64,000 nt of DNA. It comes from Sphingobacteriales bacterium. Lineage in GTDB: Bacteria > Bacteroidota > Bacteroidia > Chitinophagales > UBA2359. The stretch is taken from positions 1-64,000 of the forward strand of contig JADKCK010000027.1 of NCBI GenBank assembly GCA_016718845.1, in the 5' to 3' direction. Position 1 is the stretch's first letter. Every line of letters begins with the position of its first letter. The translations under genes were made by a program, and so were the position numbers. Below the pieces are notes generated by a model. The model had not been told where the DNA came from, searched no databases, and saw only the letters and a list, made by a program, of their open reading frames with translations. Below, one piece after another: positions 27,064 to 36,881 of this stretch.

Positions 27064-29769
27064 ATGATGACACGCATAGGCATTTTCTTTGGCGGCAGGT
27101 CGCGCGAGCGCGAGATATCCTTTGCCGGTGGACGCACCGTCTACGATAACCTTGATAAAACACTTTTTAGGGCTGTACCTATTTTTGTGGACAGCTTTGG
27201 TAATTTTATCCTTTTAGATTGGCAATATATTTACAAAGGTAGCATCCGCGACTTTTACCCGCCCGTTGCTTCCCTGCCCACATCTGCCCATCAGTTTCAA
27301 ATCTACGCCGAGTCGTTGGGGGCATTAACGCCTGCCCAACAAGACGAGCTTGCCCGCAGCATTGGCACCCTGCTACATCCACATCAACTAAAGCAACACA
27401 TCGATTTTGCTTTTCTTGCCCTACATGGTGCTTATGGCGAAGACGGAACCATTCAAGGCTTGTTGCAATACATGGATATTCCATATACGGCATCGGGCAT
27501 TTTTCCGTCGGCGTTTGGCATGGATAAGGGTGTGCAGCGCAAACTAATGAAGGCAGCACAATTTAATGTTCCGTTGTTTATATTGGTTAATAGGCACAAT
27601 TGGCTGCGCGACACACCGCAACTTAATCAACAATTATTTGCCTATCTAAAAGATACTGTTGGTTTGCCGATGGTTATAAAGCCTGCCAATCAAGGCTCAT
27701 CAATTGGGGCTCGTATTTTGGCTGATGATGATTTTGACAAGTTTACCCAAGCCGTAAATCACGCTTTTTTTGTGCAAGAAATTACTGCTCAATTTTGGAC
27801 TAACCTAAACACCGAACACCGCATACAATGGCTACGCGATTTGGTGGATATTAGAAGTGGTTTGGGCTTGCCCGTTTTGGTGCAGCATCAACAAAAAACG
27901 CAAGTTATTTATCACCCCGAGCAATTATTGCAGTACCTAAACACTTATTTTGAGCAAAACACGGCTCCTCTCCTACTCCAAGCCACCGATAACGAACACG
28001 AAGTAGTTATTGAGGGATTTTTGAGTGGCAAAGAGTTTTCGTGTATTGTGTTGCGCAACGAGCAAGGCAAAGCCGTAGCCCTGCCGCCCACCGAAATACG
28101 CAAAGGTAAAGAGCTGTTCGATTATCGCTCGAAATATCTGGCAGGTTTGTCGAGTAAAATTACCCCTATCGACTTGCCCATCGAGCAAATAAACGGCATT
28201 AGAAAAGAGTGTCAACGATTGTTCGATTATTTTAAGTTTCATACATACGCCCGTATTGATGGTTTTATTGACGAAACAGGAACGATATTTTTAAACGACC
28301 CCAACACCACATCGGGTATGTTGCCCTCGTCGTTTTTCTTTCATCAAGCCGCCGAAATTGGACTTAATCCGTCGCAATTTTTAACCTACATTATCCGTTC
28401 TTCTATCAAAGAGCGCTACCAAACTACCACCAACAGCCACCATTTAGCCACCTTATTGGCACACCTAGATGCCCAAATTGAACAATTACACCTACAAACC
28501 GACCACAAAAAACGAGTGGGCGTGGTGTTAGGCGGCTACTCTACCGAGCGGCATATTTCGGTAGAAAGCGGGCGCAATATCTACGAAAAATTAGCTTCGT
28601 CGGAGCAATACGCGCCCATACCTGTGTTTTTAACTGGCAACGACCAACATTATCATTTTTACGAAATACCCATTAATATTTTGTTGAAAGATAATGCCGA
28701 TGACATAAAAGAGAAAATCGAACATTTTTCGACACACCCCGTTATTGAGCAAATTAGGGGCGAATTTGCCGATGTAATGGCAAAATATTGCTCGCCCGAT
28801 GTGGTATTAGCCCCGCGTGAATTAAATTTTCAGACCTTAAAAGAGCGGGTTGATGTGGCATTTATTGCCCTGCATGGTCGCCCGGGCGAGGACGGAAATT
28901 TACAAGAACATTTCGATTTGTTTGATATTCCATATAATGGTTCGAGTGCCAATACCTCGCAAATAACCATTGATAAATTTGCCACCAACCAAACATTAGC
29001 CCAACATGGCGTAAAAGTAGCCAAACAAATGCTGGTGTACAAACGCTCGTGGCAAGCCAATCAGCGGCAATTAGTTGAGCGCATCGAGCAGCAATTTACC
29101 TACCCACTAATTGCCAAGCCGTCGGACGATGGTTGTAGCTCGGCGGTTAAAAAAATTGACGATTGGGGCGAATTATTAGCCTACATGAACCTTATTTTTA
29201 GAACAGATGCCGACCCGCATAGCCTTGAAGATGCTGTTCGCGAATTAGGATTAAAACCCAAAGAAGAGTTTCCGCAAAAAGAGTTTTTTTTGATAGAAGA
29301 ATTGATACACAAAGGCGATGCTGCGCATTTTTTGGAGGTGACAGGTGGTTTACTTACCCATCATCAACCCGATGGTACGGTGCGCTACGAAGTGTTTGAA
29401 CCCTCGGAAACATTGGCAAGTGGCGAAGTTTTATCGCTCGAAGAGAAATTTTTGGCAGGCGAAGGGCAAAACCTAACACCCGCCCGATACAACCCCGATG
29501 CACAAAAACAACAAACAGTATCGCATAGTGTGCGTGCCGAACTGCTGCGCGTTGCCCAAATTTTGAACATAGAAGGCTATGCCCGTATTGATGCCTTTGT
29601 GAAAATCTACGAATCGGGCGAGATAGATACCTACATTATTGAGGTTAACTCGCTGCCCGGCATGACCCCTGCTACCTGCATCTTTCATCAATGTGCTTTA
29701 AACAACTACACCCCCTACCAATTTATCGACCAAATTTTGCGGTATGGCATAGAGAAAAAAGCGAAATAG
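27064..29769 (+). CDS. Tandem (double) D-alanine-D-alanine ligase-like ATP-grasp protein
   Basis: The 901-residue protein contains two Ddl-like modules (1 to about 470 and 482-901), each longer than a normal Ddl (300-360). Module 1 has the N-terminal GGRSREREIS, ALHGAYGEDGTIQG, the ATP-grasp KPANQGSSIGAR, ARIDGF and a metal site D-P-N. Module 2 repeats this order: GGYSTERHIS, ALHGRPGEDGNLQE, KPSDDGCSSAV, ARIDAF and E-V-N-S-L-P-G-M. Both keep the Arg/Asp and Mg ligands, so both may be active. Ddl makes the D-Ala-D-Ala dipeptide for peptidoglycan in the cytoplasm. Whether this protein is the cell's Ddl or ligates another substrate is open. Two adjacent ATGs (27064, 27067) are possible starts. 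The gene is divergent from the giant minus-strand surface gene. Confidence 0.92.
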   Translation: MMTRIGIFFGGRSREREISFAGGRTVYDNLDKTLFRAVPIFVDSFGNFILLDWQYIYKGSIRDFYPPVASLPTSAHQFQIYAESLGALTPAQQDELARSIGTLLHPHQLKQHIDFAFLALHGAYGEDGTIQGLLQYMDIPYTASGIFPSAFGMDKGVQRKLMKAAQFNVPLFILVNRHNWLRDTPQLNQQLFAYLKDTVGLPMVIKPANQGSSIGARILADDDFDKFTQAVNHAFFVQEITAQFWTNLNTEHRIQWLRDLVDIRSGLGLPVLVQHQQKTQVIYHPEQLLQYLNTYFEQNTAPLLLQATDNEHEVVIEGFLSGKEFSCIVLRNEQGKAVALPPTEIRKGKELFDYRSKYLAGLSSKITPIDLPIEQINGIRKECQRLFDYFKFHTYARIDGFIDETGTIFLNDPNTTSGMLPSSFFFHQAAEIGLNPSQFLTYIIRSSIKERYQTTTNSHHLATLLAHLDAQIEQLHLQTDHKKRVGVVLGGYSTERHISVESGRNIYEKLASSEQYAPIPVFLTGNDQHYHFYEIPINILLKDNADDIKEKIEHFSTHPVIEQIRGEFADVMAKYCSPDVVLAPRELNFQTLKERVDVAFIALHGRPGEDGNLQEHFDLFDIPYNGSSANTSQITIDKFATNQTLAQHGVKVAKQMLVYKRSWQANQRQLVERIEQQFTYPLIAKPSDDGCSSAVKKIDDWGELLAYMNLIFRTDADPHSLEDAVRELGLKPKEEFPQKEFFLIEELIHKGDAAHFLEVTGGLLTHHQPDGTVRYEVFEPSETLASGEVLSLEEKFLAGEGQNLTPARYNPDAQKQQTVSHSVRAELLRVAQILNIEGYARIDAFVKIYESGEIDTYIIEVNSLPGMTPATCIFHQCALNNYTPYQFIDQILRYGIEKKAK

Positions 29770-29840
29770 GTGTTGTTAAAGATACTTGTCGGGAGTTGTT
29801 AGTGGAGGCAAATCGTCATCGAAACTAAATTTATTGTACC

Positions 29841-30449
29841 ATGATTACCGAAAAAACCAATGCCCGCCGTTTGCTGTTGCGCATGTCTATGAAAAATGTA
29901 CAAAAAGGCAGCGGAAGTTTATTAAATTTGTTAAATATGCAACAACCAGTTATTTCGCCTGTTTTACAACAAGCACTTGCTAATTTACCTTATTTACTAA
30001 TAGATGGTTTGGCAGTGGGTTATTATATGCCTATACGGTTTACACAAGATGCCGATATTGTTATTTTATCGGATAAACAAGAAACTGTCGAAGAACATTT
30101 AATTGCTTGCGGGTATCGTTTAATAGGGTTACTTTCGGTAGGTGGCAAGTCGTATCAATCGGTTAATGGCGAAATTTTAGATGTTTTAAGCTCGAACAAT
30201 GATTATATAAAAGAGGCAATGCAGCAACCCAACATTCAAAATGGCATTAATGTGATGCCAATGCCTTATTTAGTGTTGATGAAAATAATGGCAAGCCGAG
30301 TGCAAGACCTTGCCGATGCCACCCGAATGTTAGGTTTTGCTAACGAAAGCGATTTGCAAAAAGTACGCGACCTTATTGCTCGGTTTTTACCCGATGCCCT
30401 CGAAGATATAGAATCTATGATTTGGTTGGGCAAATTAGAGCTTGAATAG
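29841..30449 (+). CDS. Nucleotidyltransferase-like protein (AbiEii / DUF6036 type)
   Basis: A 202-residue soluble protein. The centre reads LIDGLAVGYYMPIRFTQDADIVI, matching in outline the minimal nucleotidyltransferase fold (G-G-x-A, then R-x-T-x-D-x-D-hydrophobic), although the first glycine pair is only one glycine here. A third acid may be the D in EILDVLSSN. Such proteins occur as AbiEii-type toxins or as uncharacterised housekeeping proteins. No partner antitoxin gene lies beside it: the neighbours are the Ddl-like gene (71 bases upstream) and a membrane glycosyltransferase (35 bases downstream). The ATG at 29841 is followed by two further possible starts (MSMKN, MQQP). The N-terminal 35 residues look unstructured, so a later start is possible. 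Confidence 0.65.
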   Translation: MITEKTNARRLLLRMSMKNVQKGSGSLLNLLNMQQPVISPVLQQALANLPYLLIDGLAVGYYMPIRFTQDADIVILSDKQETVEEHLIACGYRLIGLLSVGGKSYQSVNGEILDVLSSNNDYIKEAMQQPNIQNGINVMPMPYLVLMKIMASRVQDLADATRMLGFANESDLQKVRDLIARFLPDALEDIESMIWLGKLELE

Positions 30450-30484
30450 TTTTTTAATTATCTACCCTCTTATACTTTACAACC

Positions 30485-32095
30485 ATGCCCAAACCTCATG
30501 TTTTATTGTTGTTGTTTGCTACTGTTTTATTTGGTTGGTTGGTGTATAGTTTTGTAAATGTAGATTTTTGGAACGATGAAATATATACCCTAAAAGCATT
30601 TACTTTTGTACCACTACACACCACCCTCACCGATTATCATGCCCCCAACAACCACGTTTTTTTAAATTTGGTAGATAATTTGTACCTGCGCTTATTGGGC
30701 ATCAACACCTTAAAACAGTTGATGCAAACACCTTACAAATTACGGTGTTTAATGGTGTTTTATGCTTTGTTAACGGCCCTATATCTTTATTTGTTTGTAC
30801 GGGCAGTAAGCAACAAAAATACGGCAGCATTGGCAATTGTTATATTGTTAAGCACCATGCCTTACTGCAATTTTTTCTGGGAAGTACGCGGATACGGCTT
30901 ATCTGCCTTGTTTAATGCCGCTATTTTGTATCACGGCTACCGTTTTAGTGAACAATTGAGGTGGAAAAATGCTATTGCTTTGCTTTTTTGTGTATCTTTG
31001 TGCATTTATACACTACCTACCAATTTGTACCTAATAATAGCTTGGTTGGGGTTTATTTTTTTGCAGCTTGTTTGTACCCAATTTTATTTATATTACACAC
31101 AAAAAAGAGCCAATTTAGCGTTTACAAACAATATTTTTGTACGTTTGGGGCAAAATACGGGTTTAATAATACCCTCAAATGTGTTTAAAAATGCCTTGTT
31201 TTTGTTGTTATGCTTGGTAATTGGCACTATTTTAGGGTTTGCTTTTTACACACCTATGCTTGCCGCTATGTTTGGCAACAAATATGCCGTAGGTGGCAAT
31301 ATGGCATACAATTGGCACTCACTTGACGCATTAGCTTACTCGTTATTACACTTTGCCTCGTGGCGATACGGTTTATACCTACTTTGGTTAATGGCAATTT
31401 TGGTATTTTTTAGGCAAATAAAGTCAAAAAACAACCAATTATCTACGTCAAATAATACTTTACATCGCCAAACTATCCCTTACATCTGGCTAACAGCATA
31501 CTTATTTGTTGTGCCTTTTGTAATAGATGCCCTACTTAACAAAGCAGCACCATGGCGCGTTTTTGTACCATTAACTCCGTTTTATAGTGCTACGTTGGCA
31601 TTAGCAATAGGGTATTTATTAAAGCAAATACCTATTTTTAGGCAGCATTTATCGCTCAATTATGTAGCTATTGGCTTGTATTGTATAGCAGCATGGGCTA
31701 TGTGTTGGGTGGCTGTAAAGCAACATCTACAACACGATTTGTTGCACAATGGTCGAAGCCAAGATTTAAACGTGCAGTATTACCAACACTATTACGAGCC
31801 ACTAAAAGAGCTACGTTTGTTGAGTAATCATCGAAAAATAAACCCTGTACCTGTGTTGTTGATAGATGCCGAACCACACGATATACCCGATTATCTGACC
31901 CAAATAAACATACCATTTTATGATGCAGCCAAACAAGATTCGTTGCTACAAAATACCCAACAATTGTATGTAGTACTGCGATACAAACCCGCTTTTACCC
32001 AACAAATACACGAAAAATACCCCAATTGGCAATTTAATTTTTTAAGTGCCGATACATTACGTTACCCCAAAGTAGCTTTTGGTGAAAAAAAATAA
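30485..32095 (+). CDS. Polytopic membrane glycosyltransferase-like protein (GT39/ArnT-like fold)
   Basis: A 536-residue protein with about 10-12 membrane segments. The first periplasmic loop has NDEIYTLKAF and then PNNHVFLNL, which fits the acidic residue and PxxH pattern of GT-C transferases (PMT_2/ArnT-like). Such enzymes use polyprenyl-phosphate sugars as donors on the outer face of the inner membrane. A soluble C-terminal part (about 430-536) follows. The acceptor is unknown. It begins 35 bases after the nucleotidyltransferase-like gene and may be cotranscribed with it. No promoter box is obvious in the gap. Confidence 0.75.
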   Translation: MPKPHVLLLLFATVLFGWLVYSFVNVDFWNDEIYTLKAFTFVPLHTTLTDYHAPNNHVFLNLVDNLYLRLLGINTLKQLMQTPYKLRCLMVFYALLTALYLYLFVRAVSNKNTAALAIVILLSTMPYCNFFWEVRGYGLSALFNAAILYHGYRFSEQLRWKNAIALLFCVSLCIYTLPTNLYLIIAWLGFIFLQLVCTQFYLYYTQKRANLAFTNNIFVRLGQNTGLIIPSNVFKNALFLLLCLVIGTILGFAFYTPMLAAMFGNKYAVGGNMAYNWHSLDALAYSLLHFASWRYGLYLLWLMAILVFFRQIKSKNNQLSTSNNTLHRQTIPYIWLTAYLFVVPFVIDALLNKAAPWRVFVPLTPFYSATLALAIGYLLKQIPIFRQHLSLNYVAIGLYCIAAWAMCWVAVKQHLQHDLLHNGRSQDLNVQYYQHYYEPLKELRLLSNHRKINPVPVLLIDAEPHDIPDYLTQINIPFYDAAKQDSLLQNTQQLYVVLRYKPAFTQQIHEKYPNWQFNFLSADTLRYPKVAFGEKK

Positions 32096-32686
32096 TTTGT
32101 AATACCTAAAAGTTAACACTTTGAAAATAGCCGTGCATTTTACAATTAGGTAATCATGTTACGCAGCCCATTTCAATAATTGAGTATCTTGCATTTTTAT
32201 ACACAGTTATGTAGCTCGTTTCTTAGTGACCGGCATTATAGGAATTGGCGTTAAGAAATAGGCAAAAATGAAGCGGTTAAAAAAAAATACTGTTTGAGAC
32301 ACGCCACACCGAACTTTGAAATAAAGCCGACAATCAAAGCGTTTGGCGTGTCGAGTTTATTTTTTTCAGCGTAATGTTGCCTATTTTAGCCAATTACTAT
32401 ACAGCCTTGATTTTTTTGGTTACTTTTTTGATCAAGCAAAAAAGTAACAAACTTTTAATGGGTGGTAAGTAGTAGCAAAGTAACCACAAATTATCTTCAA
32501 AATCCCATGCTACTTAATTACGTCATCCACTCTGCGTAGCGTGAGTTAGGTACAAAACAGCACAAAGTTTAGCATTTTCTGCCCAAATTAACCCAAACAA
32601 TTTATCCTGCTAAAATATAAACTGTGTAAAGCACTTTGTTGCTGAAAACATTCGTCCAAATACATAAAAAAAACCACCGACTAAAT
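32096..32686 (+). other. Gene-free interval with two hairpins
   Basis: The 590-base interval has no convincing gene. GACACGCCA (32298-32306) pairs with TGGCGTGTC (32344-32352), and inside it CTTTG pairs with CAAAG, forming a nested 55-base hairpin. A second hairpin has GTTACTTTTTT (32419-32429) and its exact complement (32438-32448). The second could act as a terminator in either direction. The first looks like a small dispersed repeat or a structured RNA, but only one copy is in this window. Confidence 0.5.
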
Positions 32687-33583
32687 ATGTCTACCTCTTT
32701 TTTTCAACGCCCGTTTGGGCAATACACCAAAACACGCTACTTTTGGGTTAACCTTGTTAGCATGTTCTTTTTGTCGTTGTTTTTGATTTGGTTTGTCACC
32801 ATGTCGCTAAGTGCCTATACACATCATGGCGAAAGCATTACCGTGCCCGATTTGCGCGGTTTGACCATGCAAAACGTAGAAAAACTATTGAATAGCAAAA
32901 ACCTTGACTATGTAGTTGCCGACTCGAGCTTTACCCGCGATATGCTGCCCGATGCCATCATGGAACAGTTTCCGAAACCCGGAGCCAAAGTTAAAGAAGG
33001 ACGACGTATTTACTTAACCGTAAATGCCCGCACCGCACCTTTGGTAGCCATACCTAATATTGTATACAACTCGCTCGAAAACGCCCTTATACAACTCGAA
33101 AGTGCCGGATTGATACTGGGCGAGAAAAAATATGTACCCGACCCTGCCAAAAATGCCGTTTTGGACGTAAAACTACGCGGCGTAACCGTTGAACCTGGCA
33201 CCAAAGTACCCAAAGGCACTGCCATTGATGTAGTATTGGGTAATGGCGTGGGTAACACTATGGTAGATGTACCAACCGTTATTGGCTTAACTTATGCACA
33301 AGCACGTATCACCATTTTGGGCTATCAACTAAATGTTGGGGCAGTTATCAAAGACCCCGGTATTACCGATGCAGGTAGCGCCATTATATATAAACAAGTA
33401 CCTAACCCCGCCGAGGGCGATACGCAAATATCAATAGGACAACCCATTGATATTTGGATTAAAGAAAACCCTGCCCTAAAAGCACCCGAAGTACCCGTAG
33501 CACCTGCACCCGTAAGCCGCGAAGACTCGGTGCCTATTGAACTAAAAAATAAACCCGTTGCCAAAGAAGCACCTGTTGATTAA
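32687..33583 (+). CDS. PASTA-domain membrane protein
   Basis: 298 residues from the ATG at 32687. A cytoplasmic start (FFQRPFGQYTKTRYF) leads into one membrane helix (about 20-42, LVSMFFLSLFLIWFVTM). Three PASTA domains follow outside: ITVPDLRGLTMQNVEKLL, AIPNIVYNSLENALIQLESAG and VDVPTVIGLTYAQARITI. The end is a Pro/Ala-rich tail. PASTA modules bind peptidoglycan or muropeptides. No kinase or transpeptidase domain is attached, which is usual for Bacteroidota members. An upstream in-frame TTG at 32636 would add 17 residues unlike the rest, so I prefer the ATG. It stands alone, followed by repeats. Confidence 0.9.
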   Translation: MSTSFFQRPFGQYTKTRYFWVNLVSMFFLSLFLIWFVTMSLSAYTHHGESITVPDLRGLTMQNVEKLLNSKNLDYVVADSSFTRDMLPDAIMEQFPKPGAKVKEGRRIYLTVNARTAPLVAIPNIVYNSLENALIQLESAGLILGEKKYVPDPAKNAVLDVKLRGVTVEPGTKVPKGTAIDVVLGNGVGNTMVDVPTVIGLTYAQARITILGYQLNVGAVIKDPGITDAGSAIIYKQVPNPAEGDTQISIGQPIDIWIKENPALKAPEVPVAPAPVSREDSVPIELKNKPVAKEAPVD

Positions 33584-33755
33584 TGTAAATTGTAAGTGGT
33601 AATGTGTAAATGGTAAATTGTGCATAAATTCCCCTCCGTGGAGGGGCAGGGGTGGGCTTAGGTAATTTGTAAATTATAAGTGGTAAATTGTAAATTTGTG
33701 AAAGCCCCCAAAGTAGTAAAAAACACTTATAGCAATCATTCAATACCACCTGCAC

Positions 33756-33840
33756 CCGTCCCGCTTGACGCGGTAAATGTCTTTTTTGGGGGTGATGTTT
33801 GGCACTCCCTAACCCGACAAGTAGGTGGCACCCCCTTAGC
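33756..33840 (+). repeat. Dispersed CCGC-TTGAC-GCGG element, copy A
   Basis: A small hairpin (CCGCTTGACGCGG at 33761) is followed by CTTTTTTGGGGGTGATG and closed by GGTGGCACCCCC, so GGGGGTG and CACCCCC form a second, larger stem. The same arrangement is at 43689, and partly at 49495 and 53440. A separate GC-rich palindrome (CCCCTCCGTGGAGGGG) lies at 33633-33648. Confidence 0.8.
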
Positions 33841-34041
33841 ACTGTTTGCGCAAACACCCAATAAATCACTTTTCAAAGCCATGTGTCAAAAGCTGCCATT
33901 TTATGCTTAATTTATAATTGTGCAACCATTGGCAATAAAAAACACTTTTTTTCGTTAGCTTGCAACCATTGGCAGTATTTCGAGCGTCTTGCCTAAAACA
34001 GATGCTTGAAGTACTGCTTGTGCAATAAAATAGATACCTTT

Positions 34042-34249
34042 ATGGCAACCAAATCCTATCCAATTTTTTTTCAATCCTGCACAACTTCACAAAAGTCTGA
34101 AGTACGGCACTGCAGGTTTTGAGTGGTTAGTAGTAGAACTAAACGAAAAAAAAGCATCTATAGATACCCAACGTTATTATCTTGTACAACTACCCGAATT
34201 GCTGAGCGTTTTGCAAAACATAATAAATTACTATAAAGTAAAATACTAA
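34042..34249 (+). pseudogene. Possible small gene broken at a T8 run
   Basis: From ATG 34042 (MATKSYPIFF) the frame is lost at a run of eight T near 34064-34071. If the run had seven T, one frame would go on through LHKSLKYGTAGFEWLVVELN to the stop at 34247, giving about 68 residues with codon use like its neighbours. A TACCTTTA box overlaps the start region. I do not recognise the product. It could also be the tail of a decayed gene. Confidence 0.35.
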
Positions 34250-34258
34250 AACAATAAA

Positions 34259-36778
34259 ATGAAAAATATACTTTTTGCTATTAGCATAGCGTTTTTATTT
34301 TTATCTGCCCATAATGCTGTGGCACAAGAAATGCTTTTACCGCTAAAATATAATCCTGCCTACCTAATATCTGCACCAAATGCAAAAGGGTTTCAGCAAG
34401 ATTTTTCGTATACCTGTAACCAACAACCTAACATTGTTGCTACGGCTAATACATTGCCCTCGTGTAGCATTGTAGGTGGCAGCCCACAAGAAGTAGCAGG
34501 TAGTTTTACCGTTACGCTCGACAATGGCGTGGGTCCTTTTAATTTTAGCCTTAAATACCGCAACCCCCTTAATGGGCTATTTACTACAGTCACGTTGGAG
34601 CAAATAAACAACAACAGTTACACTTTTGATAACATGCCTGCCGCAGCTTATTACATAAGTGTGTTTGATGCCGCAAGTAGTGTTACCTTTACACAAAATT
34701 TTGTGTTAGCCGACCAACAAACCGAAGAACTTATGCCCAATGGCACTTGGTACGAAGAAAAAGCATACTGCGCCGAAGCAGGACATGTAAGACGCGCCAC
34801 CGTTGCCCCAATTGCTGCCCAATTGCGCCTATACCAATTTAACGCTGCCACCAACACCGTCAGTCAGGTAGCAGGTACAGGTAGCAGCCCCTTTGTGCCA
34901 GTAGCTTCGGCACCATTAGCAGCTGGGCAATATTTCATAGAAGCCACTACCAACGATGCGTGTAATTTGCGCACCTTTTATATGTTCGAGATAGAAAACG
35001 AGCCTACCATTAGCTTGCCTTTTGTCGACGATTTTTCGACCTCGTACCTTGAACCCGATGCCAAAAAATGGGCAGATAATTATGCCTATATCAACAACGA
35101 CATGGCAACTAACCCCTACACAGTAGGCGTGGCTACCCTCGATGGTTTTAATCAATACGGACAACCCTACGAACCCATTGACATAGGCACTGGCTTAATA
35201 GAAGGCAGCGCCGATGTGCTTACCTCGCGCCCCGCCTGCCTTGAACAAGCAGGTATCGAGGTGGGCGATGTGCTATACCTTAGCTTTTTTTACGAACCAC
35301 AAGGCTGGGGCGATTTCCCGAATACCCAAGACAGCCTAATACTTGAACTGTTGGGCTTAGATGGCGAATGGCACAACGAGTGGCGCGTGCCAGGACCCAA
35401 CCAAAAAAGTGACAACCCTACCTTTACATACATAGAACGCGAAATTACCAACCCCAATTTTTTATACGAAGGCTTACAGTTTCGTTTCCGTAACAAAGCA
35501 ACTATTTCGGGGGCAAACGACCATTGGCACATAGATTATGTGGTGTTAGATACCATTAGCCGCAATGCTACCCGCCAAGATGTGGCTTTCCCAAATATTC
35601 CGGGCTCGATGGTTAAAACCTATCAGGCTATGCCGTGGTCGCACTTCAAAAATAATGTAGCTGCTACCTTAACAGAAAAAGCAAATATGCCCGTTACGAT
35701 GCGAAATTTGTCGGAAAGCGAACAAAACCGCACACTAAAACACACCATTACCGATGTGTGCAGCAAAGCAATAATTTACGAATACGATGCAGGTACTGCC
35801 GATGTATTTGGTAATATTCCGCTTTTAAGTAGCCAAACATCAAGTACCGTATTTATTGACGAGGAAATAACCGACTCAATAAATGATAACATAAGCCTTT
35901 TTGACAACCGAGACAGCATTGTGCTCGAAAACAAATGGGAAATTGGCGCACCTATTGCTACCGACGAAAACAGCAACAACGACACCGTATATCGTTACCA
36001 AAAGTTTTTTAACTATTATGCCTACGACGATGGCACCGCCGAAAAAGCTTATGGCTTAAATGGCACAGGTGCAAAATTAGCCTATAGGTTTATTAGTGTA
36101 CAACCCGACACTTTGCGTGCCATTCAAATTAACTTTGTGAACATGAATGGAAGCATAGAAAACTACGATTTTAAACTTACCGTTTGGAAAAAAGTGAACG
36201 AAAACACCAATACCTCGGAAGTTTTGTACCAATCTGATGCCTTAGACAACCCACATTTTTACAACCAAACCAACGGTTTTTGGACGTATGTGCTGCCTCA
36301 AGCAGTAGCCATAAGCGACACTTTTTATGTTGGCTACGAACAAACAAGCAACACCATTTTAACCATGGGCTACGACCACAACACGCCCGGTGGCATCAAC
36401 CAAAACCTGTTTTACAACACCAGCGGCACTTGGTATTACTCGTTGTTTGATGGTGCTTTGATGATGCGCCCCGTTTTAGGAGCAGCTTTACCCCAAGGCA
36501 TCAACATAGCCCTTGGTTCGCCAAGTGTGCCTGCGGTAGCTCATCATCAACTAAATATTTACCCCAACCCTGCCACCGACCAACTTTTTGTTAGGTTAGA
36601 TGGTGTTGTCACCAAAGCATACAGTACCATCTACGATTTTTCGGGGCGGGCTGTTGCCACACAAACACTATCTACACAAGGTATAAATGTTGCCAACTTA
36701 CCCACTGGCATGTATGTTATTAGGGCATTTGACGAACAACAAAACGAATTAGGTACGGCTAAGTTCATGAAATATTAA
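34259..36778 (+). CDS. Secreted T9SS cargo protein, function unknown
   Basis: An 839-residue protein with a Sec signal peptide (MKNILFAISIAFLFLSA, cleavage after AVAQ at about 22). The middle (about 255-430) has a jelly-roll-like stretch starting LPFVDDFSTSYLEPDAKKW and including LYLSFFYEPQGWGD and DHWHIDYVVLD, which resembles the MAM/choice-of-anchor modules of Bacteroidota secreted proteins. The last 75 residues are a type A sorting domain (LNIYPNPATDQLFV, NLPTGMYVIRAF) ending KFMKY. No catalytic motif is visible, so adhesion or scaffolding is the simplest guess. It has a strong terminator at 36837-36881 and no clear promoter box. Confidence 0.88.
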   Translation: MKNILFAISIAFLFLSAHNAVAQEMLLPLKYNPAYLISAPNAKGFQQDFSYTCNQQPNIVATANTLPSCSIVGGSPQEVAGSFTVTLDNGVGPFNFSLKYRNPLNGLFTTVTLEQINNNSYTFDNMPAAAYYISVFDAASSVTFTQNFVLADQQTEELMPNGTWYEEKAYCAEAGHVRRATVAPIAAQLRLYQFNAATNTVSQVAGTGSSPFVPVASAPLAAGQYFIEATTNDACNLRTFYMFEIENEPTISLPFVDDFSTSYLEPDAKKWADNYAYINNDMATNPYTVGVATLDGFNQYGQPYEPIDIGTGLIEGSADVLTSRPACLEQAGIEVGDVLYLSFFYEPQGWGDFPNTQDSLILELLGLDGEWHNEWRVPGPNQKSDNPTFTYIEREITNPNFLYEGLQFRFRNKATISGANDHWHIDYVVLDTISRNATRQDVAFPNIPGSMVKTYQAMPWSHFKNNVAATLTEKANMPVTMRNLSESEQNRTLKHTITDVCSKAIIYEYDAGTADVFGNIPLLSSQTSSTVFIDEEITDSINDNISLFDNRDSIVLENKWEIGAPIATDENSNNDTVYRYQKFFNYYAYDDGTAEKAYGLNGTGAKLAYRFISVQPDTLRAIQINFVNMNGSIENYDFKLTVWKKVNENTNTSEVLYQSDALDNPHFYNQTNGFWTYVLPQAVAISDTFYVGYEQTSNTILTMGYDHNTPGGINQNLFYNTSGTWYYSLFDGALMMRPVLGAALPQGINIALGSPSVPAVAHHQLNIYPNPATDQLFVRLDGVVTKAYSTIYDFSGRAVATQTLSTQGINVANLPTGMYVIRAFDEQQNELGTAKFMKY

Positions 36779-36836
36779 AATACTTTGGGTTAATAGTTTG
36801 CTATTTAGCCCTTGTAGCCATACGCCAAATAGCTAC

Positions 36837-36881
36837 AAAAGCACCAACAGCAATAAATACATTGTTGTTGGTGCTTTTTTT
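36837..36881 (+). terminator. Intrinsic terminator of the 34259 gene
   Basis: AAAAGCACCAACAGCAA pairs, with one mismatch, with TTGTTGTTGGTGCTTTT and is followed by more T. The closing T run also supplies the TTTG of the next promoter. Confidence 0.9.

Noticed and set aside
29841..30449. AbiE-type toxin-antitoxin system
   Set aside because: No AbiEi-like gene is adjacent and the glycine motif is incomplete, so only a nucleotidyltransferase-like fold is claimed.
32636..32686. TTG start 17 residues upstream of the PASTA protein
   Set aside because: The extra residues are unlike the family start, and the ATG at 32687 begins the normal cytoplasmic stretch.
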